The notes under the pieces: generated by a model
Database searches by the model: none
Seen by the model: the letters and a program-made list of their open reading frames with translations, nothing else
What the model was told of the DNA's origin: nothing
From: Meishania litoralis
GTDB lineage: Bacteria > Bacteroidota > Bacteroidia > Flavobacteriales > Flavobacteriaceae
DNA: 64,000 nucleotides
Direction: 5' to 3'
Assembly: GCF_042611095.1 (NCBI RefSeq)
Contig: NZ_JBHFPV010000006.1
Span: 106,507 to 170,506, forward strand
Shown: one piece after another, positions 61,555-64,000 of the stretch
Layout of the letters: every line of letters starts with the position of its first letter
Position numbering within the stretch: the first letter of the stretch is position 1
Program-made: the position numbers and the translations under genes

Positions 61555-62652
61555 ATGAAAAATACAATCCGTTTTTTGATCCTTTTTGCTTTTGTCATTT
61601 CATGTAATGAAAAACCAAAACAAGAACAAGAGCTTGAACCCGATAAGGCCTCCGTCGCTATGGAGACCATCAAGAAAATCGACGTACATGCCCATTTTCA
61701 TTATGACCGCGATTATCTGCCCGAATTTTTCAAGGCTTGGAACATGCAAGGGGTACTGGTCGATGTGGCCCTGCAAGATTCTACCGATATAAGAAGAAGT
61801 TGGGACGACTATGTAGCGCTGGCCGAGGCCCGGCCCGGAATGTTCTGGTTGTGCAGCTCGTTGATAGGCGTGGGTATCGACGCCCCCGATTTTGCCGAAA
61901 AGGAAATCGCACGTTTGACGAAAGAGATCGAACAAGGGGCCAAGATGGTCAAAGTATGGAAGAACTTCGGCATGGTGACCAAAGATGCGAGCGGCAAGTA
62001 CATACAAATAGACGATGAGCGGTTACAGCCCATCTGGGATTTTCTGGCAGAAAAAAACATTCCGGTCATGGCCCATATCGGAGAACCGATACAGGCTTGG
62101 CGCCCTTTGGACGACCCGAACAATCCGCACTATGGCTATTACACACAGCATCCACAGTACCATGCGTACCAGCATCCTGAAATACCCCCCTATGAAACGA
62201 TCATTGCGGCACGAGACAATTGGATCGCAAAAAATGCCGATCTTAAAATTCTCTGCGCGCATATGGGCAGCATGTCGCATGATGTCGATATGATCGCCGA
62301 GCGGCTCGACAAATTTCAAAACATGTACGTGGAGCCTGCCGCACGGTTCGGGGATCTCGTAAGCCAGAACCCTAAGAAAGTAAGGGCCTTTTATGAGAAG
62401 TACCAAGACCGTATCATGTTCGGCACCGATTTTGGCAACAATACGCCCCAAGATTCATTGAGCACCACGGCACTACAAGAAGAGCGGGCCGAACTCGATG
62501 AAGATTATAGGTTGCGATGGAAGTACTTGAGCGGTACCGATACCGTGGAGATCCGAAATCAAAGATCGGCCGGCCTCAACCTTTCAGAAGCTATATTGCG
62601 CAAGGTCTATTATCAGAACATGGCCGACTTTCTGAAGGTGGGGCAGCCATGA
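61555..62652 (+). CDS. Amidohydrolase (amidohydrolase-2 family) lipoprotein
   Basis: 365 residues with a lipoprotein signal (LILFAFVISC, Cys near 17). Metal motifs of the amidohydrolase-2 family: IDVHAHFHYDRD, PVMAHIGEP, LCAHMGSMSHD and FGTDFGNNTPQ. Reactions in the family are decarboxylation or hydrolysis of small aromatic or lactone substrates; the true one is unknown. Its stop overlaps the recombinase start by 4 bp (ATGA), so the recombinase is translated with it. Confidence 0.92.
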   Translation: MKNTIRFLILFAFVISCNEKPKQEQELEPDKASVAMETIKKIDVHAHFHYDRDYLPEFFKAWNMQGVLVDVALQDSTDIRRSWDDYVALAEARPGMFWLCSSLIGVGIDAPDFAEKEIARLTKEIEQGAKMVKVWKNFGMVTKDASGKYIQIDDERLQPIWDFLAEKNIPVMAHIGEPIQAWRPLDDPNNPHYGYYTQHPQYHAYQHPEIPPYETIIAARDNWIAKNADLKILCAHMGSMSHDVDMIAERLDKFQNMYVEPAARFGDLVSQNPKKVRAFYEKYQDRIMFGTDFGNNTPQDSLSTTALQEERAELDEDYRLRWKYLSGTDTVEIRNQRSAGLNLSEAILRKVYYQNMADFLKVGQP

Positions 62653-63767
62653 AAAAGATCAAGCTGTCAAAAATTTTACACCGTGGGCAAGACCAGATCG
62701 CCGTTAACTTTGGTTATGACGACGAGATCAGAAAGCATTTAAGGCTGCTCGACCAGATCAAATGGAGCCAGACCCAAAAGGTTTTTTATCTGCCCTATAG
62801 TACCGAAAACAAACGGACAATCTACAACCATCTTCGCCAAAAAGACTGGTTCATCGATTATAGTGCCCTAACGGACCAGGACGCCGACCCGACCATCGCC
62901 AAAAACAAAAAAAATACGCACAAACACGTGCCCCCAAAATTCGAAGATGACCTGGCGCGGTTCAGAAGATGGATGCAACAAAAGCGTCTTAGCGATAACA
63001 CGGTCAACACCTATGCAGAAGTAACCGCTTTTTACATTCGATATATCTTGGCGAAAAACTTAAATATGTTTTCGTCGAAATCGATAGAACGGTTCAATTA
63101 CGACTTCATTGTTCGGTCCAAAAAATCGATCAGCTATCAAAACCAGTGCATCAATGGCATCAAAAAATATTTTGAATTCCACAATAAGAATCTAGAGGAT
63201 TATGACATTCAAAGACCCCGAAAACCGAAAAAGCTGCCTTTGGTACTTGATTTCGAGGAAATCAAAAAACTGTTGCAGGTTACAGAAAACCTAAAGCATA
63301 AAACCTTTTTGAGCCTAATGTACTCGGCGGGTCTCAGAGTAGGCGAAGCGTTGGCATTGAAAGTGGTCGATATCGATTTTGAAAGGGGGCTGGTCCATAT
63401 CAAGGGCGGCAAGGGCAAAAAAGACAGATATAGTCTATTATCGAAAAAATTCGCTATGCTCTTGAGAGACTACATGGACGCCTACAAACCGCAAGACTAT
63501 CTTTTTGTCGGCCAAGGAGCGCCCCAATATTCAGCAGTAAGTATGCGGCAGGTCTTAAAGCGAAACCTGAGAAAGGCCGGTATTCGAAAGCCTGCAACGC
63601 TTCATACCCTGCGCCACAGTTTTGCCACACATTTATTGGAAAATGGTACCGACCTCAGATACATTCAAGAATTGCTCGGCCATAACAGTCCAAAGACCAC
63701 GATGATCTATACGCACGTTTCAACCGGTAGTTTGCGACGTATAAAGAATCCTTTTGACGAATTGTAG
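62649..63767 (+). CDS. Tyrosine recombinase, integron-integrase-like
   Basis: 372 residues from the ATG at 62649. Residues 1-95 form an N-terminal domain with IKWSQTQKVFYLPYS; 96-195 are the core-binding SAM-like domain (LSDNTVNTYAEVTAFYIRY); the catalytic domain has Arg230 (SAGLRVGEALAL), a Lys in GGKGKKDR, His319 and Arg322 (HTLRHSFATH), His345 (LLGHNSPKTT) and Tyr354 (MIYTHVS). AGIRKPATLHTLRHSFATH and the ending PFDEL resemble IntI, but the extra helix insertion of IntI before HTLRH is absent. A longer frame from 62517 lies in the upstream gene. An attC-like palindrome starts about 130 bp downstream. Confidence 0.94.
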   Translation: MKKIKLSKILHRGQDQIAVNFGYDDEIRKHLRLLDQIKWSQTQKVFYLPYSTENKRTIYNHLRQKDWFIDYSALTDQDADPTIAKNKKNTHKHVPPKFEDDLARFRRWMQQKRLSDNTVNTYAEVTAFYIRYILAKNLNMFSSKSIERFNYDFIVRSKKSISYQNQCINGIKKYFEFHNKNLEDYDIQRPRKPKKLPLVLDFEEIKKLLQVTENLKHKTFLSLMYSAGLRVGEALALKVVDIDFERGLVHIKGGKGKKDRYSLLSKKFAMLLRDYMDAYKPQDYLFVGQGAPQYSAVSMRQVLKRNLRKAGIRKPATLHTLRHSFATHLLENGTDLRYIQELLGHNSPKTTMIYTHVSTGSLRRIKNPFDEL

Positions 63768-63900
63768 GCTATTTCTTAATTTTAACGTATGACAAAGACC
63801 ATTATGGCCCCGATATTTAAGATTACTAAGAATTTGTTTTTTTATCGAAATACACTCTTAGCCAGCCATATTGGAATAAAAGTGGCGAAAACCCACCACA
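63768..63900. other. Spacer between recombinase and palindromic element
   Basis: 133 AT-rich bp without a gene. A small GTGG/CCAC pairing sits at 63882-63896. If the recombinase works like an integron integrase, an attI-like site or a promoter for cassettes would be expected about here; neither can be proven from sequence. Confidence 0.4.
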
Positions 63901-64000
63901 TATAAACAAGATGTCGGCAATACCTCAACCTCGGCATATCTAAAAAATTTCTGTCTCGCTGCGCTAAAATTTTTTATTGATATGCACTCGGTTTCGCTCG
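63901..64000. repeat. attC-like imperfect palindrome, cut by the window end
   Basis: Inner stem: GCATATC (63934-63940) pairs with GATATGC (63979-63985), and AAAAAATTT (63942-63950) pairs with AAATTTTTT (63967-63975), leaving 1 and 3 unpaired bases between. The 16-nt tip contains CGCTGCG. Further out, AACC (63927-63930) pairs with GGTT (63990-63993) across a 3 by 4 internal loop. The left flank ACAAGATGTCGGCAATA would need a right partner beyond the window. Long hairpin with unpaired bases and loops is the style of integron attC sites. Confidence 0.7.

Noticed and set aside
62517..62648. Longer start of the recombinase
   Set aside because: The extension lies wholly in the amidohydrolase gene in another frame; the ATGA overlap at 62649 is the usual coupling.

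Overview
The window reads as a continuous piece of a Flavobacteriaceae (Bacteroidota) chromosome, most like the marine Maribacter/Zobellia/Muricauda group. The signs are a GldI gliding lipoprotein, LptA/OstA-like and DUF5683/DUF3810/DUF6122 proteins typical of the phylum, almost no Shine-Dalgarno sites, Bacteroidota-type -7 boxes (TAnnTTTG), moderate G+C, and lipoproteins with the Cys signal. The genus is inference. No rRNA, tRNA, CRISPR array or insertion sequence was found.

Layout. 1-10.5 kb: parA (cut by the edge)-parB-DUF5683-dapB-lepB, then WbqC and DUF6122 genes, facing a minus-strand run mutL-two rhomboids-EEP hydrolase. 10.6-15.4 kb: ribH and a TPR membrane protein diverge from recF-lipoprotein-DUF721(DciA-like); ndk and a PhoD-like phosphatase follow on minus. 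15.4-25.2 kb: DHH phosphoesterase-gldI-cyclophilin/FKBP fusion, pepD, DUF3810, and two large secreted amidohydrolase-like proteins with decayed metal sites. 25.4-31.3 kb: a compact minus-strand molybdenum-cofactor operon, moaD-moaE-moaA-moaC-mobA-moeB-tauE-moeA. 31.5-37.6 kb: rRNA/tRNA methyltransferase, Ste24-like protease, Rel/SpoT, Fur, purA. 37.7-46.2 kb: a secreted glycan catabolic group (sialate O-acetylesterase, GH109-like, DUF1080 3-keto-glycoside enzyme, Gfo/Idh/MocA dehydrogenase, TIM-barrel isomerase, double SGNH hydrolase) without SusC/SusD. 46.3-51.5 kb: AraC regulator with NTF2-like, DinB and DUF2911 genes. 51.6-62.7 kb: LptA-like, class III aminotransferase, TPR, two DUF368 permeases, aroE, DUF349 protein, amidohydrolase.

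The right end is the most interesting part. A tyrosine recombinase (62649-63767), whose C-terminal half closely resembles integron integrases but lacks their extra insertion, is followed after about 130 bp by the start of a long imperfect palindrome (63901 to the window edge) with internal loops and a structured tip, like an integron attC site. This may be the head of an integron-like cassette array in Bacteroidota; the array itself would lie beyond the window. A second unusual signal is a 218-bp tract of 31 heptamers (TTRAGGG and variants) that fills the whole gap between the second DUF368 gene and aroE, with shorter degenerate heptamer tracts at two other gene borders. MutL has lost its endonuclease motifs.
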